Positions 1 through 5,786 of a stretch of DNA of 6,180 nt are shown piece after piece. Position 1 is the stretch's first letter, and the number at the start of each line of letters is the position of its first letter. The translations under genes were made by a program, and so were the position numbers. Location: NCBI GenBank assembly GCA_031276375.1, contig JAISNE010000416.1:1-6180 (forward strand). The letters run 5' to 3'. The DNA comes from Accumulibacter sp. (GTDB lineage Bacteria > Pseudomonadota > Gammaproteobacteria > Burkholderiales > Rhodocyclaceae). The notes under the pieces were generated by a model. The model saw nothing but the letters and a program-made list of their open reading frames with translations, was not told the DNA's origin and ran no database searches.

Positions 1-47
1 CGCGAAACCGATTTTCTTTCATTGATTGCCGATTGATTTCGTTGAAT

Positions 48-52
48 GGAGG
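48..52 (+). promoter_or_regulatory. Ribosome binding site of the DUF3460-like gene
   Basis: A perfect GGAGG lies 8 nt before the ATG at 61. It decides the start, because the in-frame ATG at 46 overlaps this site and has no comparable motif of its own. Confidence 0.75.
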
Positions 53-60
53 ATTTACCG

Positions 61-261
61 ATGGCTATTTACCAGTCCGAATACGATAAATACCGCGAAG
101 AGATGCGCGCCCGGCACCCCGATTGGGAGCGTGAACAGCACGAGGGCCTGAACCGGCTGTGGAACAGGAAGATCGATTTCGCCGAATTGAAGTCGTACCG
201 CGAGGCGACCGAAAAGAAGAAAGCCTATCCATACGACGTGAATTTCCAGGAAACCGCCTGA
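61..261 (+). CDS. DUF3460-like small protein
   Basis: This is a complete 66-residue protein rich in charged residues, with no signal peptide or membrane segment, so it is probably cytoplasmic. It opens with a Y-x-S-E-Y element, has a central E-x-x-x-L-W segment (about residues 33-38) and ends with a K-x-x-Y-x-Y-like stretch before the tail. This order matches what I recall of DUF3460 proteins, small proteins of unknown function mostly from Betaproteobacteria. An upstream ATG at 46 is in frame, but the start at 61 is preferred because GGAGG at 48-52 sits 8 nt before it, whereas the ATG at 46 would overlap that site. The next gene on this strand is more than 5 kb away, so it ends a transcription unit or stands alone. 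The family call is by recalled pattern, not a search; that the gene is real is well supported. Confidence 0.8.
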   Translation: MAIYQSEYDKYREEMRARHPDWEREQHEGLNRLWNRKIDFAELKSYREATEKKKAYPYDVNFQETA

Positions 262-284
262 ACTTTTCTCTTCCCGGAAAAAGC

Positions 285-340
285 AGAGGACAGAAGACAG
301 AGGACAGAGGACAGAAGACAGAGGACAGAGGACAGAGGAC
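285..340 (+). repeat. Heptanucleotide tandem repeat, 8 units
   Basis: Eight uninterrupted 7-nt units lie head to tail: six AGAGGAC and two AGAAGAC (units 2 and 5). Since the unit length is not a problem for open frames, translation gives spurious low-complexity peptides on both strands that should not be annotated as proteins. The array starts 23 nt after the stop of the DUF3460-like gene. Similar CTCTGTC-type heptads recur in intergenic DNA of various proteobacteria as far as I recall; their function is not known to me. Confidence 0.92.
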
Positions 341-396
341 AGTCAACTACCGGCGCTTCGCGCCGCAATATGACTGTCTTCTGTCCTCTGTCCTCT
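320..396. repeat. Long interrupted inverted repeat formed by the heptads
   Basis: The last three heptads plus AGTCA (320-345) are the reverse complement of 371-396 at 25 of 26 positions. The single difference (337 against 379) would be a G-U pair in RNA. Between the arms, on the same symmetry axis, 351-356 (CGGCGC) pairs with 360-365 (GCGCCG) around a TTC loop. The 5-nt strands 346-350 and 366-370 form an internal loop. The whole is one near-perfect hairpin or cruciform of about 77 nt. No T-tract follows, so it is not a standard intrinsic terminator, though it could block transcription or protect the 3' end of the upstream transcript. Confidence 0.9.
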
Positions 397-618
397 GGAT
401 CGCCACATCGCGTAGCCCGGGCAATGGCGGCGCAGTCAACTCGTCGTGACACGTCAGACCCAAGTATCAACAACCTGTTGAGCGCAACTTGGCATGGATC
501 ATAACGAAATGGATTCACTCGTTTAACAGGAGCGCATCAACGCGAAATGGTCTGTCAAGGAACTGAACGGAATAAAGGCCCGCTACGTTGTGGAATGGAA
601 ACGGACGAAACAGACCAT
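397..618. other. Non-coding gap between the repeat hairpin and the ankyrin gene
   Basis: I see no complete gene here. The plus-strand ORF with an ATG at 547 has no family resemblance, and its frame mostly shadows the 3' end of the ankyrin gene. An AGTCAACT octamer at 436-443 repeats 341-348 next to the heptad array. GTCAGACC at 453-460 recurs at 1153-1160 on the other side of the ankyrin gene. A start-less open stretch at 527-652 is listed separately. Confidence 0.5.
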
Positions 619-652
619 CTATTCGTGGTGGTCTGCCCAGAAATTCTCCTGC
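527..652 (+). other. Start-less open stretch, possible gene remnant
   Basis: This frame runs from just after a TAA (524-526) to a TGA at 650-652. It gives 41 residues with protein-like composition: many K, R and W, including a V-V-E-W-K-R segment and a Y-S-W-W segment. There is no in-frame ATG or GTG near its beginning; the first in-frame GTG is well inside. It overlaps the last 34 nt of the ankyrin gene on the opposite strand. It may be the 3' end of a lost gene or simply chance. I do not recognise the sequence and assign no function. Confidence 0.15.
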
Positions 653-1083
653 TGAATGGACTTGAATTCCAGCCAGCGATTTTTCGCTCCAGTTTCACCA
701 TCAGATCCATAAGCGGCAGACTGCCCGCTTGACTCCAAAAGTTGGCTTTCAATGTCCGTATCCTCCAACAAACAGGCCATCTGTGCTGGCGTCTCGCCAT
801 ATTCGTTCTCTGCGCGCACGTCGGCCCCTCTGTTCAGTAGAAGACAAACGGCTTCCAGGCTACCACCAAGCACGGCGTAGTGGAGCGGGCGAAGCCCGAG
901 GTCACCTGTCGCTTCGATGTCCGCCCCCGCCTGAAGCAATTCTTCGATATCGTCGCAGCGATTGGAGAAAGCCGCCAAGTGAAGCACCTGGGAGCCAAAT
1001 GCGCCGATCTGCGAGACTTCCTTCAATTGTTTGCCGATGAATTCGACGTGTCGGGAATATCGATCCAGAACTTGCCCAATCAT
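619..1083 (-). CDS. Small ankyrin-repeat protein
   Basis: The product is about 154 residues and consists mainly of ankyrin repeats, which bind other proteins and have no catalytic activity. Counting from the ATG at 1083, there is an N-terminal helical lead (1-29). Repeat 1 follows at about 30-59 with an L-H-L-A-A-F core and a G-A-D turn. Repeat 2 is at about 63-92, with P-L-H-Y-A, G-G-S-L and G-A-D-V. A shorter third repeat starts at 96 with G-E-T-P-A-Q-M-A. A polar tail of about 35 residues ends the protein. No signal peptide is present. GGAGG at 1096-1100 lies 12 nt before the ATG at 1083; an ATG at 1107 would add eight residues but lacks a good site upstream. Its DNA is lower in G+C than the neighbouring genes (29 of 60 at 661-720, against 47 of 60 at 2161-2220). 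Small ankyrin proteins of this kind sometimes serve as immunity proteins in toxin loci, but no toxin gene is visible here. Confidence 0.85.
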   Translation of the reverse strand: MIGQVLDRYSRHVEFIGKQLKEVSQIGAFGSQVLHLAAFSNRCDDIEELLQAGADIEATGDLGLRPLHYAVLGGSLEAVCLLLNRGADVRAENEYGETPAQMACLLEDTDIESQLLESSGQSAAYGSDGETGAKNRWLEFKSIQQENFWADHHE

Positions 1084-1107
1084 GACATTCACTTGCCTCC
1101 GGCGCAT

Positions 1108-1181
1108 TCATCATGTTGCTTCAATTCGAGTCTGTATTTCTTCAATCTTCGGGTCAGACCTGATTCGGCCGCGCCGCGCGC
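1108..1181. other. Short spacer with a GGTCAGACC element
   Basis: This spacer separates the end of the SDR-like gene from the ankyrin gene. GGTCAGACC at 1152-1160 is an odd-length palindrome, and its GTCAGACC part recurs at 453-460. G+C falls sharply from the SDR-like gene side (1165-1182) to the ankyrin side, consistent with a junction between sequences of different origin. I found no convincing terminator. Confidence 0.35.
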
Positions 1182-1982
1182 CTAAACGACCATCGGCGTC
1201 AGGGCGCCGTCCATCGCCAGGATGGCGCCGGAGATGTAGCTGGCTCGGGCCGAGCAGAGGAATACCACGGCGTCGGCGATTTCTTCGGGCGTGGCGATGC
1301 GGCCAAGCGGCTGCTTCGAGGAGGCTTTGGCGAGCGCTTCCTCGGGGGTGCCGCCATTCATCCGCGCTTCGGCGAGCAGGCCTTCCCGCAGGCGTTCCGT
1401 CAGGGTCATGCCGGGATTGACGGCGTTGACCCGCACGCCGCGCGCTCCGTAGGCCGCCGCCAGTCCGGCGCTGACCAGCATCAGCGCGGCGTTGGCCGCG
1501 CCGCCCGGCAGATGGATCGTCTTGGCGAATTTTCCGCCCATGCCGACGACGTTGAGTATGACGCCCGCGCCGCGCGCCGCCATGCGCTTGATGAGCGGGT
1601 CGATCAGATGGATATAGGTGAAATATTTCGCTTCCATGGCTTCGTGCCAATGTGACGGCGTCAATTCGTCCGGGGGCGTGCGCCGCGCCGCGCCGGCGCA
1701 GTTGACCAGAATATCGACGGGGCCTTGCCGGCTTTCCGCATCGTCGATCGCGGACACGGCGGCGGCGGCGTCGCGCAGATTCGCCGCGTGCGAGGCGATG
1801 CGCTCGTGCGCGTCGGGAAAGCGCGCCAGCAGGGTTCGCGCGGCGGATTCGAGATGCTCCGGCGCGCGCGAGACGAGGCTGACGCGGGCGCCTTCCCGCA
1901 GGAAGCCTTGCGCGCACGCCAGGCCAATGCCTTTGCTGCCGCCGCCGATCAATACATGTTTGCCTTGCAGTTCAAGTTCCAT
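1182..1982 (-). CDS. SDR-family protein with atypical active site
   Basis: This 266-residue protein is a full-length classical-size short-chain dehydrogenase/reductase with a Rossmann fold. The cofactor loop is G-G-G-S-K-G-I-G (13-20), with glycine where TGxxxGxG has threonine. S38-R39 after strand 2 would favour NADP(H). The N-C-A-G motif is at 94-97, R-V-N-A-V-N-P-G at 184-191, P-E-E-I-A at 232-236 and S-G-A-I at 251-254. The canonical catalytic residues appear absent: by alignment to the fold, Asn is K119, Ser is G147, Tyr is G160 and Lys is N164, within an L-P-G-G-A-A-N-A-A-L segment. Some SDR subfamilies carry a related G-N-A-A-L version, often with a tyrosine a few residues earlier; here that place is H157. 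GAGGTGA at 1989-1995, 6 nt before the ATG, supports the start. It lies 66 nt downstream of the second aldo/keto reductase and may be co-transcribed. The substrate is unknown; a non-catalytic or altered chemistry is possible. Confidence 0.9.
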   Translation of the reverse strand: MELELQGKHVLIGGGSKGIGLACAQGFLREGARVSLVSRAPEHLESAARTLLARFPDAHERIASHAANLRDAAAAVSAIDDAESRQGPVDILVNCAGAARRTPPDELTPSHWHEAMEAKYFTYIHLIDPLIKRMAARGAGVILNVVGMGGKFAKTIHLPGGAANAALMLVSAGLAAAYGARGVRVNAVNPGMTLTERLREGLLAEARMNGGTPEEALAKASSKQPLGRIATPEEIADAVVFLCSARASYISGAILAMDGALTPMVV

Positions 1983-2048
1983 GACGATTCACCTCGATCC
2001 TTGATTGGAAAAAAACACTCGATACCGGTTCCCGATTTCCGTCGCCGG

Positions 2049-3104
2049 TCAGGCTTGCAGATACGGCGCGAGCAGCGACCGGTCCGCCGGGCCGAGCCGT
2101 TCGCCGGCCGTCGCCGCCTGGTGCCAGTACGGGTAGATGAGCGGCGGCTGGCTCACCTTGTCGAGCCGCGCGCGCTGCCCGGCGGTGAGCGTGAGGTTCG
2201 CCGCGCCGAGGTTGTCGCGCAACTGTTTTTCGTTGCGCCCGCCAATGATGACCGAGGTGACCGCGGGCCGCCCGAGCAGCCAGGCCAGCGCGACTTGCGC
2301 GGCGGATACTTCGTGCTCGGCGGCGACTTCGGCCAGCGCGTCGACGATGTTCCACAGCCGTTCGTGATCGCGGATCGGCGGCTCCTTCCAGCCGGCGAGA
2401 TGGCGCGTGCCTTCCGGCGTGATGTCGCGGCGGTGCTTGCCGGACAGGAGTCCGCCGGCCAGTGGGCTCCATACGAGAATGCCCAGTCCCTGGTCGAGCG
2501 CGATCGGCGCCAGTTCGTACTCGGCCTCGCGCGCTTCGAGCGTGTAATGAATCTGCTCGCTGACGAAACGCGGCAAACGGCCGCGCTCGCTGACGCCCAG
2601 CGCTTTCATCAGATGCCAGCCCGAATAATTCGAACATCCGGCATAGCGGATCTTGCCCTGCCGCGCCAGCAGGTCGAGCGCTTCGAGCGTTTCTTCGAGC
2701 GGCGTGAGTCCGTCCCATTCGTGCACCTGGTAGAGGTCGATCACTTCGGTGTTCAGCCGCCGCAGGCTGGCTTCGCAGGCGCGGATCAGATAATGCCGCG
2801 ACAAGCCGCGATCGTTCGGCCCGTCGCCCATCGCAAAGCGCGCCTTGGTCGCCAGCAGCACGCCGGCCTTGCGCTTGCCGCCGAGCGCGGCGCCGACGAT
2901 CTCCTCGGACGCGCCGCCCGAATAAACGTCGGCCGTGTCGATCAGATTGACTCCCGCGTCGATGCACATATCGATGATCCGGCGCGCTTCGTCCAGACCA
3001 AGCTCGCCGACGCGCGCGAATTTGCCCTTGCCGCCGATGGTCATGGTGCCGAGCGTGATCGTCGACACCATGAGTCCGGAACGGCCTAATTGACGATATT
3101 CCAT
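2049..3104 (-). CDS. Aldo/keto reductase, NADPH-type (second in cluster)
   Basis: This 351-residue protein is an (alpha/beta)8-barrel aldo/keto reductase, a cytoplasmic enzyme family that reduces aldehydes and ketones with NADPH. The catalytic tetrad is intact: D56 and Y61 in the I-D-T-A-D-V-Y motif, K87 in A-T-K, and H128 in L-Y-Q-V-H. Further family marks are G-C-S-N-Y-S-G-W at 156-163, W-S-P-L-A-G-G-L-L-S-G-K at 212-223, and the cofactor-binding I-I-G-G-R-N-E-K-Q-L segment from about 286. The frame stays open upstream to 3608, but the start at 3104 gives the normal family N-terminus (M-E-Y-R-Q-L-G-R-S-G-L) and has AGGAG at 3116-3120, 11 nt upstream. An extended start would overlap the preceding gene. 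It resembles the broad COG0667 group (YajO/IolS-like); the natural substrate cannot be read from the sequence. Confidence 0.93.
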   Translation of the reverse strand: MEYRQLGRSGLMVSTITLGTMTIGGKGKFARVGELGLDEARRIIDMCIDAGVNLIDTADVYSGGASEEIVGAALGGKRKAGVLLATKARFAMGDGPNDRGLSRHYLIRACEASLRRLNTEVIDLYQVHEWDGLTPLEETLEALDLLARQGKIRYAGCSNYSGWHLMKALGVSERGRLPRFVSEQIHYTLEAREAEYELAPIALDQGLGILVWSPLAGGLLSGKHRRDITPEGTRHLAGWKEPPIRDHERLWNIVDALAEVAAEHEVSAAQVALAWLLGRPAVTSVIIGGRNEKQLRDNLGAANLTLTAGQRARLDKVSQPPLIYPYWHQAATAGERLGPADRSLLAPYLQA

Positions 3105-3276
3105 GATGAAACATTCTCCTGGGTTGATGACTGCCCGAGGGTCGAGACCGGCTTCGCCGGTCCCGCTTTCAAACCCCGCCGTCCGGCGCGTTTCGCGCGG
3201 CGGGACGGTCGGGGAGGCAAAACGCATCGAACATAACAGAATTCGCGCGGCGGGACGCTCGCGCAGGCAAAAACAC
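3105..3276. other. Structured spacer between the two aldo/keto reductases
   Basis: This 172-nt spacer is unusually long for an operon and is full of structure. GACCGGC at 3146-3152 pairs perfectly with 3156-3162 around a TTC loop. CCGTCC at 3179-3184 pairs with 3203-3208, enclosing GCGCG/CGCGC (3186-3190 and 3194-3198) with a TTT loop. A 31-nt direct repeat is listed separately. No hairpin is followed by a T-tract on the minus strand, so none is a clear terminator; they may be intergenic repeat elements or mRNA stabilisers. Confidence 0.6.
3192..3272. repeat. Imperfect 31-nt direct repeat, 50-nt period
   Basis: Positions 3192-3222 and 3242-3272 match at 28 of 31 bases; the differences are at 3208, 3212 and 3214 and their partners 50 nt on. 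Both copies begin TTCGCGCGGCGGGACG and end AGGCAAAA. The left copy forms the right half of the hairpin at 3179-3208. The pair looks like a partial duplication of an intergenic repeat element. Confidence 0.8.
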
Positions 3277-4275
3277 TCAGACTCCGTCCGGACGATGCAA
3301 TGGAGGCGCCATGAAAACGGGCGCCAGCGGCTGCTCGATGCAGGATTGCAGGATCGCGTCGATTTCGGCGCCGGCCGCCGCGTCGAGCTTCCACCCCTCG
3401 ACCCCGCCGAGGGGATCGAGCTGCTCGGGGCGGCGCGCGCCCCACAGCGCGATCGTCGGTCCTCGATCGAGAACCCAGCGCAAGGCGAGTTCCAGCACCG
3501 ACTTGCCGTAACGCGCCTGGGCCAGGGACTGCAATCCGGCGACCGCGGCAAGATATTGCGGACGGCGCTCCGGCTTGAACTTGGGATCGTAACGGCGCAG
3601 ATCGTCACCCTCGAACCGGCGTTCCGCGGTCACCTTGCCACTGAGCAGACCGCGGCACAGCGCGCCGTAACTCAATACCGTGATCCCCGCCGCCACGGCG
3701 TAGGGCAAGACATCGCGCTCGATCTCGCGCTCGAACAGGTTATAGGGCGGCTGTACCGTATCGAGTTGAGTCACGGCGCGGAAAGCCTCCATCTGCTCCG
3801 GCGAATGATTGCTCACGCCGATGGCCCGGATTTTGCCCTCGCGGCGCAGCTCGCCGAGCGTTCCCGCGGTTTCCTCGATCGGCGTTTCCGGATCGGGCCA
3901 ATGAATCTGGTAGAGATCGATGACCTCGGTGCGCAAACGACGCAGCGAATCCTCGATTTCCCGCCGGATGCGCGCCGGCCGCGCGTCGCGGAACACCTTG
4001 CCATCGACCCATCCAAGCCCCGCCTTGGTGGCGATTTGCGCCTTGCCGCGCAAACCGCTCTGGTGAAGCGCCTTGCCAACGATTTCCTCGGAACGCCCGA
4101 AGCCGTAAACCGGCGCGGTGTCGATCAGCGTGATCCCCCGCTCGACGGCGCGGCAAATGGTGGCGATGGAAACCGCCTCGTCGGTGCCGCCCCACGTCCA
4201 GCCGCCAATCGCCCAGGTGCCCAAACCGATCCGCGAAGTTTCGACGCCGGACGCGCCGAGAACGATTTTTTCCAT
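3277..4275 (-). CDS. Aldo/keto reductase, IolS/AKR11-like (first in cluster)
   Basis: This 332-residue aldo/keto reductase has all four catalytic residues: D52 and Y57 in I-D-T-A-P-V-Y, K84 in A-T-K-A-G, and H125 in Y-Q-I-H-W-P-D-P. The G-V-S-N-H-S motif is at 153-158, L-S-Y-G-A-L-C-R-G-L-L-S-G-K follows the middle of the barrel, and W-G-A-R-R-P-E-Q-L at 278-286 is the cofactor-binding end. The T-P-I-E-E-T segment after H125 is typical of the AKR11/YhdN-IolS type, NADPH-dependent reductases of sugars or small aldehydes. AGGAG at 4283-4287, 7 nt before the ATG, supports the start. It begins 52 nt after the metY stop on the same strand, so co-transcription is plausible. It is only distantly similar to the reductase that follows it, so the two are not a recent duplication. 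The substrate is unknown. Confidence 0.93.
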   Translation of the reverse strand: MEKIVLGASGVETSRIGLGTWAIGGWTWGGTDEAVSIATICRAVERGITLIDTAPVYGFGRSEEIVGKALHQSGLRGKAQIATKAGLGWVDGKVFRDARPARIRREIEDSLRRLRTEVIDLYQIHWPDPETPIEETAGTLGELRREGKIRAIGVSNHSPEQMEAFRAVTQLDTVQPPYNLFEREIERDVLPYAVAAGITVLSYGALCRGLLSGKVTAERRFEGDDLRRYDPKFKPERRPQYLAAVAGLQSLAQARYGKSVLELALRWVLDRGPTIALWGARRPEQLDPLGGVEGWKLDAAAGAEIDAILQSCIEQPLAPVFMAPPLHRPDGV

Positions 4276-4308
4276 GCCTTGTCTCCTATGCCTATTGAAA
4301 GAACTTCG

Positions 4309-4327
4309 CGCCGGAGGCGAGCCGGCG
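4309..4327 (-). other. Intercistronic hairpin after metY
   Basis: CGCCGG at 4309-4314 pairs with CCGGCG at 4322-4327 around a 7-nt loop, directly after the metY stop codon. Only a weak TTCTTTC follows on the minus strand. It could be a poor terminator that lowers expression of the downstream reductase, or an mRNA end-protecting structure. Confidence 0.4.
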
Positions 4328-5599
4328 TCAGACGGCCGCCAGCGCCTGGTCGAGATCCGCGAGAAGGTCGTCGATGTGTTCGATGCCGATGGACAGCCGC
4401 ACCATGTCGGGCGATACGCCGGCTTTGGCCAGTTCCTCGGCGTTGAGCTGGCGGTGCGTGGTGGAGGCCGGGTGGCAGGCCAGCGATTTGGCGTCGCCGA
4501 TGTTGACCAGCCGGGTGAACAGCTTGAGCGCGTCCTGGAAGCGCGCGCCGGCCTCGATGCCGCCCTTGACGCCGAAGGTGAGGATGCCCGAGGCGCGGCC
4601 GCCCATGTATTTTCGCACCAGCGGATGGTCGGGGTGGTCGGGCAGACCGGCGTAGTTGACCCATGACGCCTTGGCGTGGCCGCCGAGAAATTGCGCGACC
4701 CGGAGCGCGTTGTCGCAGATGCGGTCGAGGCGCAGCGCGACGGTTTCCACGCCTTGCAGGATCAGGAAGGCGTTGAACGGCGAGAGCGCCGCGCCCTGGT
4801 TGCGCAGCGGCACGACGCGGGCGCGTCCGATGTAGGCCGCCTCGCCGAACGCCTCGGTGTAAATCACGCCGTGATAGGACGCGTCGGGCGAACTCATCCT
4901 CGGGAAACGTTCACGGTGGCGCGCCCAGGGGAATTTGCCCGAGTCGACGATGGCGCCGCCGAGCGAATTGCCGTGCCCGCCGAGATATTTGGTGAGCGAA
5001 TGCACGACGATGTCCGCGCCGTGCTCGAACGGGCGGCACAGGTAAGGGGAGGGCACCGTGTTGTCGACGATGAGCGGAACGCCGGCTTCGTGGGCGATGG
5101 CGGCCAGCGGCTCGAAATCGGTGATGTTGCCGAGCGGATTGCCGACGGATTCGCAGAAAATGGCCTTGGTGCGGTCGTCGATCAGGCGGCGGAAGCTTCC
5201 CGAATCGCGGTAGTCGGCGAAGCGCGTCTCGATGCCCAGTTGCGGGAAGCTGTGGGCGAAAAGATTGTAGGTACCGCCGTAGAGCGTCGCGGCGGAAACG
5301 ATGTTGTCGCCCGCCTCGGCGATGGTCTGGATGGCGTAGCAGGTGGCGGCCATGCCCGAGGCCACCGCCAGCGCCCCGACGCCGCCTTCCATCGCCGCGA
5401 CGCGCTGCTCCAGCACGGCGTTGGTGGGATTCATGATGCGCGTGTAGATGTTGCCCGCCACCTTGAGGTCGAAGAGATCCGCGCCGTGCCGGGTGTCGTC
5501 GAAGGCATAGGAGGTCGTCTGGTAAATCGGCGCGGCGACCGCGCGCGTGGTGGGTTCCGGGGTATAACCCGCGTGGATGGCAAGGGTTTCGAATTTCAT
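4328..5599 (-). CDS. metY: O-acetylhomoserine sulfhydrylase (aminocarboxypropyltransferase)
   Basis: This PLP enzyme of the Cys/Met metabolism family converts O-acetylhomoserine plus sulfide to homocysteine and acetate (direct sulfhydrylation), or uses methanethiol to give methionine, in the cytoplasm. The length, 423 residues, fits MetY and is longer than the usual cystathionine gamma-synthase. Y52 and R54 (Y-x-R before M-N-P-T) bind cofactor phosphate from the neighbouring subunit, S81-G82-M83 is the phosphate loop, Y108 stacks on PLP, D179 contacts the pyridine nitrogen and K204 in S-L-T-K-Y is the Schiff-base lysine. The [13 protein letters not shown] insertion (314-326) and H-P-A-S-T-T-H (376-382) are MetY marks; R401 in R-L-S-I-G-I-E should bind the substrate carboxylate. 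The frame is open to 5980, but the start at 5599 gives the family N-terminus and has GGAG at 5605-5608, 5 nt away. It heads the minus-strand cluster. O-succinylhomoserine use (MetZ-like) is less likely. Confidence 0.95.
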   Translation of the reverse strand: MKFETLAIHAGYTPEPTTRAVAAPIYQTTSYAFDDTRHGADLFDLKVAGNIYTRIMNPTNAVLEQRVAAMEGGVGALAVASGMAATCYAIQTIAEAGDNIVSAATLYGGTYNLFAHSFPQLGIETRFADYRDSGSFRRLIDDRTKAIFCESVGNPLGNITDFEPLAAIAHEAGVPLIVDNTVPSPYLCRPFEHGADIVVHSLTKYLGGHGNSLGGAIVDSGKFPWARHRERFPRMSSPDASYHGVIYTEAFGEAAYIGRARVVPLRNQGAALSPFNAFLILQGVETVALRLDRICDNALRVAQFLGGHAKASWVNYAGLPDHPDHPLVRKYMGGRASGILTFGVKGGIEAGARFQDALKLFTRLVNIGDAKSLACHPASTTHRQLNAEELAKAGVSPDMVRLSIGIEHIDDLLADLDQALAAV

Positions 5600-5604
5600 G
5601 GGGA

Positions 5605-5619
5605 CTCCATCGCTGATGG
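5605..5619 (-). promoter_or_regulatory. metY ribosome binding site inside a small hairpin
   Basis: On the minus strand CCATC (5615-5619) pairs with GATGG (5607-5611) around a 3-nt loop, and the last two bases of the stem are the first two of the GGAG ribosome-binding site. A second CCATC a few bases upstream could compete for the same GATGG. This could tune translation, but the stem is only 5 bp and I do not recognise a known methionine riboswitch class in the leader. Confidence 0.3.
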
Positions 5620-5698
5620 CAAAGCGGGGATGGTAACACCGTGACGCATATTGCCCGGGATGCGGCTTGGCCCGATAATCCCGGCGAGCGGATGAAAG

Positions 5699-5741
5699 AT
5701 GAAACGCGACTCCCCTTCGCTTTTCATTTTTACTGTTTTTT
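5699..5741 (+). terminator. Terminator-like hairpin with two T-tracts
   Basis: 5699-5709 pairs with 5717-5727 at 10 of 11 positions around a 7-nt loop, and is followed by five T (5727-5731) and six T (5736-5741). The direction is plus, yet no plus-strand gene ends here. It may stop antisense transcription across metY or act as an attenuator in the leader of the gene at 5787. The paired stem is only moderately G+C rich, which weakens the call. Confidence 0.45.
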
Positions 5742-5750
5742 CGAGGACCG

Positions 5751-5786
5751 CGGATCGCTGGACGATCCGGGGAGAGTGGAGGATCG
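5751..5786 (+). promoter_or_regulatory. Alternative pairing over the ribosome binding site
   Basis: CGGATCG (5751-5757) and CGATCCG (5763-5769) form a perfect 7-bp stem with a 5-nt loop. The same CGATCC (5763-5768) can instead pair with GGATCG at 5781-5786, which covers the end of the GGAGG ribosome-binding site (5778-5782) and abuts the ATG at 5787. The two structures exclude each other, as in a translational switch. This is pairing arithmetic only. Confidence 0.3.

Larger units (their letters stand above)
5600..5786. promoter_or_regulatory. Divergent intergenic region, metY / exported-protein gene
   Basis: This 187-nt region must hold the promoters of metY (minus) and, probably, of the exported-protein gene (plus). 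It includes a terminator-like hairpin at 5699-5741, a second hairpin at 5751-5769, and A/T-rich stretches at 5717-5742. I could not assign -35/-10 hexamers with confidence on either strand. No MetJ-type box is visible. Confidence 0.5.

Noticed and set aside
285..396. CRISPR array or intrinsic terminator
   Set aside because: The units are 7 nt with no spacers, so this is not CRISPR. No T-tract follows the hairpin on either strand, so it is not a standard intrinsic terminator.
65..518. Overlapping open frames of 93-97 codons through the heptad repeat
   Set aside because: Their low-complexity C/P/L/S or D/R/G/Q repeats are translations of the 7-nt array, not proteins.
1725..3089. A 454-codon plus-strand open frame opposite the SDR-like and second reductase genes
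   Set aside because: It is a shadow of two well-supported genes in high-G+C DNA. Its translation is compositionally skewed (R, A, Q rich), has no family motifs and spans the gap between unrelated genes.
3105..3608. N-terminal extension of the second aldo/keto reductase to 3608
   Set aside because: The extension overlaps the preceding reductase in another frame. The normal family N-terminus begins at 3104 with its own AGGAG site.
2049..4275. Recent tandem duplication of the aldo/keto reductase gene
   Set aside because: The two proteins differ in length, N-terminus, the residues around the catalytic His and the C-terminal cofactor segment. They belong to different branches of the family.
3103..4446. 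A 447-codon plus-strand open frame opposite the first reductase
   Set aside because: Antisense shadow for the same reasons. It also runs across the hairpin-rich spacer and into metY without any recognisable domain.
5600..5700. SAM riboswitch upstream of metY
   Set aside because: I looked for the conserved core and pseudoknot patterns of SAM riboswitch classes as I remember them and saw no match. A covariance-model search would settle it.
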